This document shows positions 24,701 through 37,000 of a DNA stretch of 64,000 nt, piece by piece. A model generated the notes under the pieces. That model ran no database searches. It was given only the letters and a program-made list of their open reading frames with translations, and was not told the DNA's origin. Source of the DNA: Symbiodinium natans. Taxonomy: Eukaryota > Sar > Dinophyceae > Suessiales > Symbiodiniaceae. The stretch is taken from assembly GCA_905221605.1 (NCBI GenBank), contig CAJNDS010002854.1:1-64000 (forward strand). Direction: 5' to 3'. How positions within the stretch are numbered: the stretch's first letter is position 1; every line of letters starts with the position of its first letter. A program made the position numbers and the translations under genes.

Positions 24701-27683
24701 GATCAAGTCTGAGTGTGAAGCCCAGACGCCAAAAGGAGAGGACGAGCCCCAAGGGGTGTGGACTAGACCCCAATAGGACAGCAAAAAGGCACGCAAACAG
24801 GTAACTAAAGAACACAAGAGGAGGGCACAAACCCTAAACCTCCTAAACCCTAAACGGAAATTCCGGCGATTTAATCGGTGGTGCTTGAACTGCATTTTTG
24901 CGTGAATCCCCGGTGCAAGTCGCCAGTGCTTGAACCGCCTGCTTGCGTGAATCAAGAGTGCTTGAATCGCCAACGTTTGAACCGGAATTCGTGCTTGAAC
25001 GGCCAGTGCTCGAACGACCCTTGTGCTTGAATGGTAGTGCTCGAATCCCGGCTAGTGCTTGAATCGACCTTTCACGGGCTGAGGGCTTGGGATGGATAGC
25101 TTCAGTTTTGGCGGGCTCTGAGTGCCAGGCGACTGCCGCTCCGTTGCTGACCTTAGCAGAGAGGGAGGGAGGGAGGGAGGGAGAGTCTCGGGGAGGGGTC
25201 CAAGATTTCCGAGCAGGCTTAGAGGGGTAGGAGTGCAGTACGAAGCCTGGATGGTGTGAAGTCTTCGAATCCAGGCTTCCGAGCCCTCAATCCCCAATTG
25301 CCTCAGCACCCGGCCACCTTGCCATCATCGGAGACAAGAGGGTCCAATGACCTTCTGGAGGATCTGTGAGAAGTCAGCCGCTTGGGCTTCGAGGGCTTTC
25401 AAAGTTTGCAATGTCTGGGGCTCAAGCATCCTTAGGTTCCATCAGTATAGGGCTCTTAGAGTTTAAGGGTACGCAAAATGGGAGGTAAGCCCCATATTCG
25501 AGTGACAGTGTCATAAGAACACATGAGGTAAAACAATGATCAGGCTCGTCTTTGGATTACCGGAAAAATCTAGAATTCCAATGCGTTCCACTGAAAACTG
25601 AAGGAAACCTGAGAAGGCTAGGCAAAGCTAGGAGAAGCTAATATAAGCTAAGATAAGCTAAGATAAGCTAAGATAAGCTACGAATTTCCTGGGGTGAAGC
25701 ATGCCTTTGAAGGGCCTGTACAGAAGATGCCGGCAGGAAACTACAGCTTGCTTTTTCAATCAAATCTAATCTGAAATTGTACCTGTCGGCGCCTGAGGTT
25801 TGGGCGTTACTTACCGGCATCGGCCTTAAAATCTACGCATTCATACAATACTGATTCCTGGCAATCAGAAGTGGACTTTGACCTTTTTTGCTGGCCATCC
25901 ACCTTGCTACGACATTCCTGTCTTCAGACCCCGGCTCGCTAAATCCTTCCTGGAATCGGGCCCCGATCTGCTACGAAAGGCTAGAGAAGGCTAGGCAAGG
26001 CTAGCAAAAGCTAGAAATAGCTAGCAAAAACTAGAAAAAACTAGAAAAAGCTAGAAAAAGCTATGTTTTTTCCCGGTTTTCGGGCAAGCCCCCGGGGCCC
26101 CAAAGCTAGAAAAAACTAGAAAAAGCTATGTTTTTCCCGGTTTCGGGCAAGCCCCCGGGGCCCCAAGCTAATCGCAAACAACTCTCGCCAATGTTTCCAA
26201 GAGCTTTGGCGACAATAAATTTCCAAATCCCTGATCCTTACAGTCTACGCCCGACAACCCTACAGCTTTCCAATAAAAAGGTTTGAGAAATGGATTTCAG
26301 CAAAATATCACAGAATATCAGGGTTTCAGCGAAGGAAATATCTAGCTCCCCTACTCGTGTTCCGAAGGCCAAAGGGGCACCTCATCAATGTTTTACCTCA
26401 TGCGCCTCTTAGACAGTGTGCTTGCCTGACAGCTTTCCCCGCAGTAGTGGTTGTCTGTCAACACACTCCTACTTCTATCGAAGATGTAAATTGTTAGCAC
26501 TGGATCCGCGGTTGGCCTCGGCTTGACAGTGACAACGGTGGCCTCGGGAAAGTCTGCCCCTGCGAGGCTGCGAGGCTTCGTCTTGTGGTCCCTTCCCTCT
26601 GGGCTCTCAGGGATTGTATGTATACCTTTCGCAAGTAAGGGTACCAGGGTGCGTATTTCATGGTTTTGTTGGTGCTCTAGCCGCTGCCTCAGGCCTGGTT
26701 TGTGCCAGAAAGTGCCTCTACGCTCTGCAATCTCTGCAGATGTGGAAGCTTGTGAACTGGCAAATCAGCCTTTAGCGACTCGGTCCACAGCAACGAAGCA
26801 ACCAAAGCTCAAGCCGTCTAGCGACCCCATCGTCTCAACCCCAATCCTTGCCGGGACAAAGCTTTGTTTGCAGAAACGTCGGAGGCGAATGGGCGCAAGA
26901 CTTACAAATTACCAGCCTTTCTAAGCCTTTCTGAGGTCAAGGCTCGAGGTGGCCTGTATGGCCCATTATGGCCTATGATCACTTGCATCCCTCGCAGGTG
27001 ATAGGAGAATGTTTATAGAACTTCATTGGTAGCCACTAGGAGCCCCGGAACCTGCCGAAGCCCCTGCAAGGGCCCGAGTGCCTTTGTACTTCTCGGCACT
27101 GACCGAGGAGCCAGCGCCCATGTGGGGCAGATCCAAGCCTAGTGCAACTTGCAACCCAGAGCCTGGGCCCTACGCAAGCCATTGGACTGGGCTCCCGGGT
27201 GTCTCCCAACTTATTTCCGGGATTTGAGTTTGAGGTTCAGGATGCAGTTCAAGGTTCAGGGCTTCTGGGGCCTAGGCTGCGTGATCAATAGGATCTAGGC
27301 TACAGGGAGGCCATGCACCCTCGCTCAAGGCTCTGGCTCTGGTAGGATAACATGCAAGTTGTTGAGATCAACGGCTTAAGCGAGCCGCATGGCTTGGGGT
27401 TTGGGGGGGGAGAAGGGTACATGACAGCTATGCTGAAGCTGTTGCAGAGCCACGCGGAGCCGGCGGTACAAGCAAGGGCAAGCTCGATACTCCGTTCAGA
27501 GGGTTGAGGATGTTCGCGGGTGTTAGCGGATGTTAGTAGAGGGTCGATGTGTTGAGGGTTTAGGCGAGGCAAGCCAACAACCTCAAGGATCTAACAGCCA
27601 CGCGCAATTTTCTGTCGTCCCCCAGCAGCAGGCCCACGTCGAAGTCTCCGGGGCAAGCTGCTGCATCTTCAGGGGGGCGGTGC
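21800..27683 (-). CDS. scattered candidate exons, unassigned
   Basis: Minus-strand pieces with AG|G acceptor, open frame and donor: 27596-27683 (29 codons, with DFDVGLLLGDDRKLRVA before GT), 25352-25430 (26 codons, TLQTLKALEAQAADFSQ, coiled-coil-like, before GT) and 22056-22085 (LRERMAAHE). A heptad-like piece at about 21790-21850 (ALQAQAQILQQLNTLQ) lacks an AG|G acceptor, and one at about 23780-23840 (AKQKRTLQVQQE) has an AG|G acceptor and a GT donor. They suggest one or more additional split, mostly coiled-coil genes downstream of RPN7. Linking phases were not closed. Confidence 0.4.
22550..23058. repeat. 500-bp G-rich purine tract
   Basis: Almost every base on the plus strand is purine. 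The left part is GGGA/GGGGA; the right part (about 22871-23037) is a regular GTGAGGGA octamer. ORFs through it (poly-Ser/Pro/Leu) are artefacts. Confidence 0.97.
23472..23496. repeat. 25-nt G homopolymer
   Basis: An uninterrupted G run. A variant of the CTGATGC repeat core (CTGATGCTGATGGTGC) lies about 35 bp upstream. Confidence 0.95.
24337..25068. repeat. two degenerate 15-20-bp repeat arrays in opposite orientation
   Basis: Array A (24337-24540) repeats words such as GGTTCGCGCACTGAAG and GGATTCACGC. Array B (about 24868-25068) repeats TGCTTGAACCGCC and GCGTGAATC. Read on the other strand, B becomes GGTTCAAGCACTGGC and GATTCACGC, i.e. the A motif. The 330 bp between them is ordinary sequence. 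The two could form a large imperfect stem. Confidence 0.7.
25612..26165. repeat. AGCTA 10-bp tandem arrays and duplicated hairpin block
   Basis: AGATAAGCTA is tandem at 25612-25682, and AAAAAGCTAG variants at about 25978-26065. A block of about 60-65 bp containing CTAGAAAAAGCTATG, then CCCGGTTTTCGGG and GCCCCCGGGGCCCC, is present twice in direct succession (about 26035-26165), each copy with two self-complementary segments. Confidence 0.85.
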
Positions 27684-28070
27684 CTTCATGGAGAGGTTGT
27701 GGTGGAGCTCAAGACTTTCGGGAACGGGCCTGGGGTTCACATATGTGTAGAAACGGCTCCGTCCTACAAGACCAAAGTCACGTACCATACTCAACACTTG
27801 TAGGGTGAGTTGCTTTCTGCAACGACCGGGTTTGGAGACTTCTGGAGTTTGCGGGGCTTGCAGGTTTTGGAAGGGTGGGCTCGCTCATGCCGTTGACTTT
27901 TCCTTCAGGGGGTGCTTCATGTGCCCCAGACGTGTGAAGGATGAAGGGCGCAATAGGCTGAGGCCGAGGTGGAGCAGAAATAAAGCCAAGCACAAGGAGA
28001 AGCGCCCTTGTGGAACCCCTTGTCAATTGCCTGACCCCCTCTGTTTGTCCTTGCTGCCGGCCTCTGCACA

Positions 28071-31000
28071 CTACATATCGATGACGCCTGAGAGCTTCTG
28101 CATCTTGTTGAGCCTTTGGCGCAAGCGATGTGATGAGCTTAGCCCAGGCTCGTTCCTACACGTTTCTCGAGGCAGACCAAGCTCTGCTTTATTTATGGGT
28201 CTTGTCCCAAGTTTGTGCTCTGGGTCTATCGGGTTTGAAGCCTTAATGTTCAAGCCTTAATGTTCAGTGGTGCAGCAAGAGGACGAGCCGGAACTCTTCA
28301 TTCAAAACTCCCAGGTCTAAGCTTTCGAGGCCGAGACAGAAGATCACCCTGCTTGATGATCTCCACGTAGACCTGCTTGCAATTGCTACAGTTTAGCTGC
28401 AGGGAATTATTTTGAGCCCAGGCACACAAAATCCTAAATGGCAGCCTTCAACTGTCTCCAGCATAGACCTGTATCAATCCAGAACCCTAAGACTAAAACC
28501 CCAAGCCCCGAAACCAAACGCTTTCTCATGTGTTCCAGGCTCTTGCTGAACCTGAAGCTTCAACCTGCCTGGCTTCGGGAGTCGGATTCGTTCGACTCCA
28601 CAACGCCGGCAACCTCGAGCTAGGCATTTGCAGGTGAAGAGTCAACAGCGGTCTTCAGTTTCAGTTTAAGCGTTGAGGCTTTTAGGAACCGACTGCATGG
28701 TCCTTCCGCTTGGTCTGTTTTCATGTTCCGCTTGGTTGAGTGCGTTTAGCAAATGTCCGAGTCGGGTGCAAGCAGCGGAACAAGGACCAAAACGTCAGTA
28801 TAGATTGGCTCTGACCCAGGCTTTTTGAGGCGTCAGCTTTATCGATCTTGCAGGTGAGCTTGCCGGAGGAAATGAAGGACCTGACGGCGCACGGAGATCG
28901 CAGCCCACATGAAAAACGTCACCTTTCGGGTCTCAGGTGCAGGGGAGATGGTGGCCATTTACAGCCTTTTCACAGCAAGCCTGACAACCCCAAAACCCCG
29001 CGAGAGCAACACAAGAAAACACAATGCTAGGGTTGCTTTTGGCGACAGTGCTCTGGCTTGCAAGCAAGCGAGATATCCATCGCCGTGCTTTGCGTCGGCT
29101 ACACTTGTTTTAATTCTTGACACAAATATCGGGAGACCTGCCGAGTGTCGTCGTCCAGAAACGACAAATCGGCTAGTGCTGTATCATGTTCATACATGTA
29201 CTGAGACAGCGCGCCTCCTTCCAGAACCGACAAGACTAATGCACAAAGCCCCAAACCATTGATGTTGGCATGTTCAGAAGTTGAGGGGATGTTTGTGACA
29301 GGCATTTTCTCCCGAACGACAAGCTCACAATTCTCACAATGCAAGTTCAAACAACTGCCGGAATCAAGTCAAACGCCAGGCTTTTTGACATGGAGTGCCC
29401 CTGGTGCCGTCTGTGTGCGCTCCGGAAGGCCTGAACCAAACTACCTGTAGCAGTGTAGCAGTGTAGCTAGTAGCTACTTGCGGTCGCGAGAAGGCACGGC
29501 GAGTTCGCTAACGACCTCGAGCGCCTCTGCGCACAGATACTTGAAGCATTCTGCTGCGTTAGTGAAGACGAAGCGGTGTTCGAATGCGGCTGTGGGACCG
29601 GGTTGCAAGGTGACCACCACAGTGAGCCCAGGCCCGTGTGACTGTTTGAAGAACTACTTTCGTCTGATTCTGAATACAGAACAGTCTCTGACATGAAAGC
29701 ACTGCATCAAGATCGCTCGGATGCTACCTCGGACGCCGTGACCCCCCTGCAACTGCCTGACAATTGAACCTCCCGGATCAACATCCACGAGTCACTGAGA
29801 ACAGCCAGCATTTACACGTCCTCTAATGATTTGCAACTCAGCACTGTCCCCAAGCTTTCAAACCAACCCTCTGCCCCCCTCCCCCATCCCCATGAGAGGT
29901 ATCCAGCCAGGCCCTCGGGCGAAAGCTCATTGTCAATGAAGTGGGCGGAGACCCCAAACTCGCTGGCCATGGCCTACGGCTTGGGCGGCTTGGGCGGCTT
30001 GGGCGGCTTGGGCGGCTTGGGCGGCTTGGGCGGCTTGGGCGGCTTGGGCGGCTTGGGCGGCTTGGGCGGCTTGGGCGGCTTGGGGCTTGAAAGATTTGGA
30101 GTTGATGTGGGGCTTTGGGGTTTGAATATCGCATTTGGAGGCTTCGGGGCTTCGGTCAGGTTCAGGGAGGTTCCAGGAGCTTCAAGGCGGAGTTGAGGCA
30201 GACCTTCCCGTGGAGGGCCAGCCGTGGGGTTTGCAGTTTACGGTTCAGGTCGGAAGGAAAACATTGGCGTACTCAGGGGTTGCTTGGCTCTGGCATCGTT
30301 CAGCTGCGGGCCGTGGAGTCATGGTAGCCTGGTGATGGCCGGAACGCAGATCAGGGACAACTGGAGCAAAATAAGACTGAAAAAGTCTAATACCTAACCT
30401 TACCTGAAGCACCCTGAAAAAATGAAGCCACGGTCACCCACGCCAATGGCACGACTCACCCTGAATGCAGAGGAGCAAACGAGAAATCCGGCCTCCAACT
30501 TCACTGATCTGTACGAGGCGAGGAACTGCCTGCTTCAGTGATAAGGTTTTGGGGGCTTGGAAGACATTCAAAACCGCACCATGTTTGGGTCTGGTCAGTT
30601 TAGGGAGAGATCGAGGAAGTTCAAGCTGGGGGGAGCGGCTTAGTATCGAGGGCTGAATCAAGAGGCAGAGACATCCGAAACTATGAGCATGGACATTTGC
30701 TTAGACAGCATCATATGATCAGGGGCGTCAAGGATTGATGGGCGCAAAAGCCCCGGATCTGAGCGGCGTGTCCTGTGTTGCAGGCCTGCAGCTTCGCTTG
30801 CTGGCTCCAACTGTTCGCTAAGAAAAGATTGAAACTCAAATGGCCAACCTAAACCCTGGTCTAGGGGCAGAAGGCATAGTCCTCATGTCGCCAGAAACTC
30901 ACTGCCTTGCCTGTACGCGTTGAGCCTCATCATCCGCATAAAGTACTTCACGTGCCTCATGAGGTACCTGGCATGCGAGATGCAAAGTGCTAAAGCAGCG

Positions 31001-34000
31001 ACTTTACACGGACGATGAGCCCCGAGAATTTCTGGAATAACCGGGAGTTACTAGCTTGAGTTTGAGATGAAGGGAATTCAGGGGTTGTAGGGGGACCAGG
31101 GTCCCGGGGCCTCGGGGTTGGGCTCAGAGATTGGGGCTTGAAAGGTCCGCAGAACCCAGCCTATCTGCTCTGATGAGGTCCACGACAGGCACGAAGGACT
31201 TCATGAACTCCTTGTACCGACCTTGCCAGCATCAGCCCATGCGACCAGTGATCCAATGATCAAGCAAATGTCGGGCCAAAATGTCTCCCTTCCGGCTTGG
31301 CATGAGGGCCCCTAGGGCCAAGACCTTCTTGACGAGCACTGTGCCCTCAACATCCCAAAACCCTTAAACCCTTAAACCACAGGCTCCCGGGGACGAGGAA
31401 TGAATAGCAAAATTCCCAGCTCCCAGCGCCTTAAGGTACTCTAGTCTTAGGGTTTGCGCGGTTGGGGCCAGGGGTTCAGGGGTGCTGTCGGGTGCTGTTG
31501 AGCCCTAGGCAATAGAAGTAAGACTCAAGGAACTCCTGGAGGTTCGGCGTCTCCTTGATGACGCTTAAGACCTGCAAGGTGCGAACCCGCGTTCTATGCA
31601 TCATATCGAGGGACTTTGAGTTCAGATGGAGCGCTTCAGAGTCTAGGACTCCACAGCTTCCGGCTAAACAGCTGAATCCGAAACTTCCACTGCAGCTTCA
31701 ACAAGCCAAGGCAAAAAGGTGGTTTTGGGCCTAAGCAACGCTCAGCCCGGAGAATGCCGCCCAAGCCGAAACGAGAATGGTCACTTGGGTGTCCTCTCCA
31801 GCCTGTGGACGCCTCAACTCTTCCCACAACTAGTCATTACTATACAGTCTAGCAGGCAGTCTTCGAAGCCACTCAAGTGAAGGAGACACGCACTTGAAGG
31901 TGTTGGCGGGGTCTTGGAGCATGTGCAGCACGCCATCCTTGACTTTTGCATGCCACTTCAGACAGTCAGACAGTACGCCTTGTCGCCTGCATGGACCGGC
32001 GGCCACCCGAAACAGCGTAAGACCACTCCAAAGTCAGTCCAACAGCTGCAAGACCACTTTGAGAGTACTCCAAGGCCACTTTGAGAGCCCTGCAGCCAAC
32101 AGCGACAAAAGCTCTGCAGTTCATAGGGATCACTCGCACTGAACTGAGGCGAGAGAGTGGTTTGAGCAACTCCGCGGCATGGCGACATGTCAATGCGAAT
32201 CCCCCTGTAGCCCCGTAGCCGACCACGAAAACGAACCGAGGCAAACCCATGCAAGGGCCCAACGAATGGGGACAGGAAAGAATACGCAGGAATGTAAAAA
32301 CGCCGCGCAAAACACGGAGCGATGCAAAAGTCTGAAGAAACGCAAGGGACCGAGGCGAGAACACGACTTCGTGCATGGGAAGCGCTCGGGGCCTACTTGT
32401 AGCTTTGTAGGTGCGGTTTGGATGCCGTTCGGCGTTTGCGTGCTCTCCGATCGACTTCAAAGCCCCGTGCATGCGCCACACGGGTTGACACCATCGACCC
32501 TTCCCATGGCCAAACTTAGGAACCCACAGCGCAAGCATGGGGAAGACGGCGCTACCAGCCCCGCAAGGCTGCCAACACTCCAAAAACTTAAAACACTCTG
32601 CGACTCCGCGGCTCTGCACTTTGTCCTCTACTTGAAAACTCCTTCAAACCATCCCAAGCCGGGTGCCACTTGCCTCGGGGCTACTCACCAGCTGATTTCG
32701 CACGGTTGGCCGATCCATGGACACCTGGAATGGTGATTTGGTTGGTACGTTGGTTCTTCAGGGCGTTGGGGTTTCAGGGGTTTGCCAGTCTCTGGATACT
32801 TTAGGAAATTTAGTTTTAGTGTTTCAAAGTTTTGGAGTTTACCGTGGGTTCCCTGTGGGTTTTTCGGGGCTGGCATGTTCTTGAACTCCAGGAGGCTTGA
32901 GACATGTATCGGCTGACAGGGAGAGCAAGCAGAAGATCCCAACCACTCGAAAACCCTAAACCCTACGACACATCCGAAATTCCCCGAGTCAGGCCATGAT
33001 CCCTGAAAGCTGCTTGTACACGCGTGGCCGCTTGCTGAGGGCAAGACCATGGCGACTATAACAGCATAGAAGACGAAGTCCTGAGAACAAGGGTTTCGGG
33101 TTCCGGGTTTGGGGATCCTCGCACCTGCACTGAATCTGAAGCAGTGAAGACATAGACCAAGCCCAAGGCGGGCGGTTGAATTTTGGGGCGGCACAAGGTT
33201 TGTAAGCACGACTACATTAAACGCAAGCCAATAAGAACGCGCCGCTGGAGGGTCGGATTCAGAATGGTCGTATTGCTGAATGGGAAGGTGGTGGTGTGTG
33301 CAACCCGTAATCAATACTTTATTGGGCACGCCCTCCTAAACAACCAGCCTCAAACTCCGGCAAGATTTCAAGCCTCAAGCTGTCAACAATGTAGGTCCTT
33401 GAATTCCACAAGCTCTGTGGCTGTGAACGTTGGCATGACGTTCAGGAAAAGCTTTGCCGCCTCCGCCAACTTTCGGGCTTGCCGTTTGAGGTGGTTTGCT
33501 TCTGTAGCCGCAGGACTTTAGGGTGTTGAGGCTTTTTTGGGCTTGGGCTTGCAGGCTCTGGGTTTAGGGCTTGAGACTTCATGGCATTTCGGGCATGTGG
33601 GTTGCTTGCACGCCGAGTTCCCCAAACTCTGAGACTCGAAGACTCTGAGCGTTAGAACCCTCTAAAGCTTCAGCCGGAACCCCCCCCCCCCCCCCCCCCC
33701 ACCTCCTTCCAGTTCCTGGAGATCATCAAGTAGATGCCCTCATAGACCTCCAAGGTGTGGGTTTCTGCTTTAACGAATGAAGCTGTCGGGAGGCTCGGAA
33801 CCGAGGGCTGAAAGTTCGCATTGACGGCCGACAGCGCAACAAAAGGGACCCATCGGACGCGCGCCAAGAACGGTTCGTTGCAGGATGCTGCTACAGAACA
33901 GCATGGAGCGTGAGGCCAGAAGAAGTATGTTGGTGCGCTGCCGGCCTCACAGACTTGTGATGATGACATCTCCAAACGTCCCAAACCCTGAAGACTTGAT

Positions 34001-37000
34001 CCTGCGCCTTCGGAAGGCCAATGCTGGCCACGATCCCACAGTCCGTCAATTCAAGACACAGATCCAGAGTTGCGGCCTTGAGCTTATTTCGCCGCTCCCA
34101 GTCACCTTTTCAGCAGAGGTCAGGCCCTTCATCGCTCACGCTCTCGCACTTCTCGACTTCAGAGTAATTTCCGAAGGCATCTTGCTGCCAGGTGCCCTGT
34201 CTATATACTCTGAAGCCTGGATTGGGGCCGAGACCTCCTTTCCCCAGCTCTGTTTTGGCGCGATCGATGTGCTTCTTCATCAGGGCCTGATGCGAGAAGG
34301 CTCTGGGCATGGGGAAGGGCTTCGGAGCTGAGGACGCTTGGAATTGGTCAAGGTTCAGAAAGTTTGGGGCCTAGGGCTTCAAATTCTGGGCATGGCGGGA
34401 AAGGCTTTCAAGAGCCTCATGTTGCCAGCAAAGTTGCAAGGCAAAAACCTCAAGGACCCTCGCAGATGGGGCCCAGACGGTATCGTCGAAGAAAAAAGCA
34501 ATTCGGATGACCTGCGCTGAGCACTTGACCGCTGAGCAAAAGCTCATGCAGGCATGTGGAAATTCAACTGAAAATGCTAAGGTTTTGAAGCACCAAGATA
34601 GAAATTTTGAGGTGCATTAGACGAAAACATCGATCCATTACTACCCAAGGAACCCAAGGAAATCCAAGGAACAGAACCACGGCACTGACAGACCGCTACA
34701 CAGACAGAGGACAGTGAGGATGTTGTCCAGCTTCGCGCCGACTCCCACCGTCTTTGCAAATGCTTCCTGTCATTACAGCCAGCTCATGAAGGCCGAGCAA
34801 AGCGCAACACAAGATGCCTACTTGCCCGAACTAGAGAGGAATGATCCTGGGCTTGAAGCGACACTCTCGAATGAAATCACGAACCCACGCATGGCCTTGC
34901 AGCTCAAGTGACGGAAGCCCTAAACTCCTAAACCCAAGGCTCTGCAAGTCGGGTCCTCGTAGCCTTTGATGGCCTGATCCTGCGACTCGATAAAACAATC
35001 GCAAGACTTGAAAGCTGTGTACTATGCACGCCGCACGCCCAAGACCGTGGGCTGTTCAACATCGCTCAAGCTGTTTGGAATGCCGGGTGGGCCTGCCTCA
35101 GCATCAGCGAGAGTTCAAACATCAACACGGTTTCTGTGCAATGCTAGCTTAGTTCATCACAAAACCCGGAAACTTGCGAAATCCTAAACACCAAAACGAC
35201 CGTTGTCTTCCAAAAGAGGACATGGGTCATGCAGCTTCGGGCCTTGTCCCCAATTCGGTTGAAGAAGGTCGCTTTGGCGAGGAGAGCATCGCGAATCCTT
35301 GTGCGCCCAAGGCTCAGGAGGGCCCGGGGTCCTTTAATTCTGGGAGCCCGTCTCTGAGAGTTGTTTACTGCGTGGCGTTTTACATGGCTCCGTCTGGAAG
35401 CAGCACCTGAATGCTGGAACCTCAACCTAAGACCAGATGTTCCTTCGACACGTGAACCTGAGCACCAGGCCCTTTCAGCTACACAGTGAGATACTGCTAC
35501 TGCCTGTCACTGCTTACTGCCCATACCCTGCTTATCCGACTTTCTACAGGACTTTCCTGGGATGAGGACTTAGCCTCAACATGAGCTGATCAACTAGAGG
35601 CCTGAACCCTTGAACCCTTAAACCTGGCGCAAGGCCCACTCCAGAACACCGTCAAGTCCGTAGAAACACCAGGTGACAGAGTCACACCAAAAAGACGCTG
35701 CAGCGACATGGCGCAAGACGACAGAGACCCAATCCAAGTACTCGTGTCTGTGGCCCGAGCTCGATGTCGCCCAAATTTTCTTTGGCATCCTTTATCTTCT
35801 CCTCGAGCTTTGCCTTGGCAATTCCACAAATTCTTTGGGGTGATCGGGTTGAGGATGGGTATGTAGCTATAGAGTCTGAAGAATCTTCGGCACGACAGTC
35901 GAAGGGGAACTCACATAAAAGCTTGTGCCTTAGCAGCGGATTATGCTACCCGATCATGACTGTTCAATTCAAAAGCGCCCTACATCGGACAAAACATGTA
36001 CCATGATACTCAGACTTTGGCACCAACACACCATATGGAGCAGCAGCAGCCGCCGCCGCAGCCCAAAACCCTCACTCTGACGCACGCATCCATCGCCGAG
36101 CTCCATGCTTGCTCCTCTTCGTTCTGCTTCTGCAATTGCGCCTGCAAGCTTTTGGACTGCAGAGTTTGGCTTGGGCTGATGAGGACTTTCAAACGTTGTG
36201 GCAAAGGGACCCCCGGGCTCTGTGCTGAGTCGCAACGTTGATCAGAAAGGGCCGAAGGTCCTTTAGATTACAGCTTGGAGTGCAGAACCGGAGGCAAAGG
36301 GAACCCCGAATCAAAACACAAAGCACAAACGGCACTTGTGGATGACACAGATGACCACCAGCTCGACAAGAAGATCAGCGGCTGCTGACAAATCGTTTAC
36401 AGGGTGGGAGGATGGGAAAGCAAGAAATGCTGACTGCGAGCACTGCCCTCGAACTCAGCGATATTCGAGAAAACGGTGAGCTGCAAGTTGACGTCGCTTT
36501 CCGGGATCTCTAGAGTCTCTCAAGATGCTTTTCCCTTGCCCCATGAACCTCATGGGGCAATTCGGCACAGGTGCTCAGCCAAGCGCTGCTACTCAGCACA
36601 ATGGTGGTCTTTTGCAAGACGGCCACGGCCCTACTACTGAGCTCTTCCGGAAGGCAGGGCCCGCACCTTTCCCTTTAAGACGACCAATCAAGAAACGTGC
36701 GACAATCTGTGAAAACATCTCCGTTTGGGGCCCGCTCAAAACCCACCGCCCTGAATTCTCAAGAATGTCCGGAATCCGAAGCCCAAACCGTGGCCTTGCA
36801 AATGGTAGGGCTTTGCTGCGAGCAGACACAGCACAAGAGCCCAGCGAGCCCGGCAACCGCAGCAGCGTCCCAATGAAAACAGATGAACGAACAGCAGAAC
36901 ATGGAGTTTTCGAGGTTCAGCAGAGGTTGGTGAAGCTTTGGGTTTCGGTAAAACCCCTGAAGCTTTCACATCAAAATCTGACCTCGAAATCCATAAAACA

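Noticed and set aside
35590-35829. Minus-strand open stretch near 35625-35745 with EYLDWVSVVLRHVAAASFW
   Set aside because: It looked protein-like, but it lies in the RPN7 intron between 35761 and 35297, lacks an AG|G acceptor, and RPN7 phase closes without it.
36549-36630. Open piece AVAVLQKTTIVLSSSAWL with plausible splice sites
   Set aside because: It falls between RPN7 exons 37326 and 36141 but does not match the family there; kept out of the model, although an unusual insert cannot be excluded.
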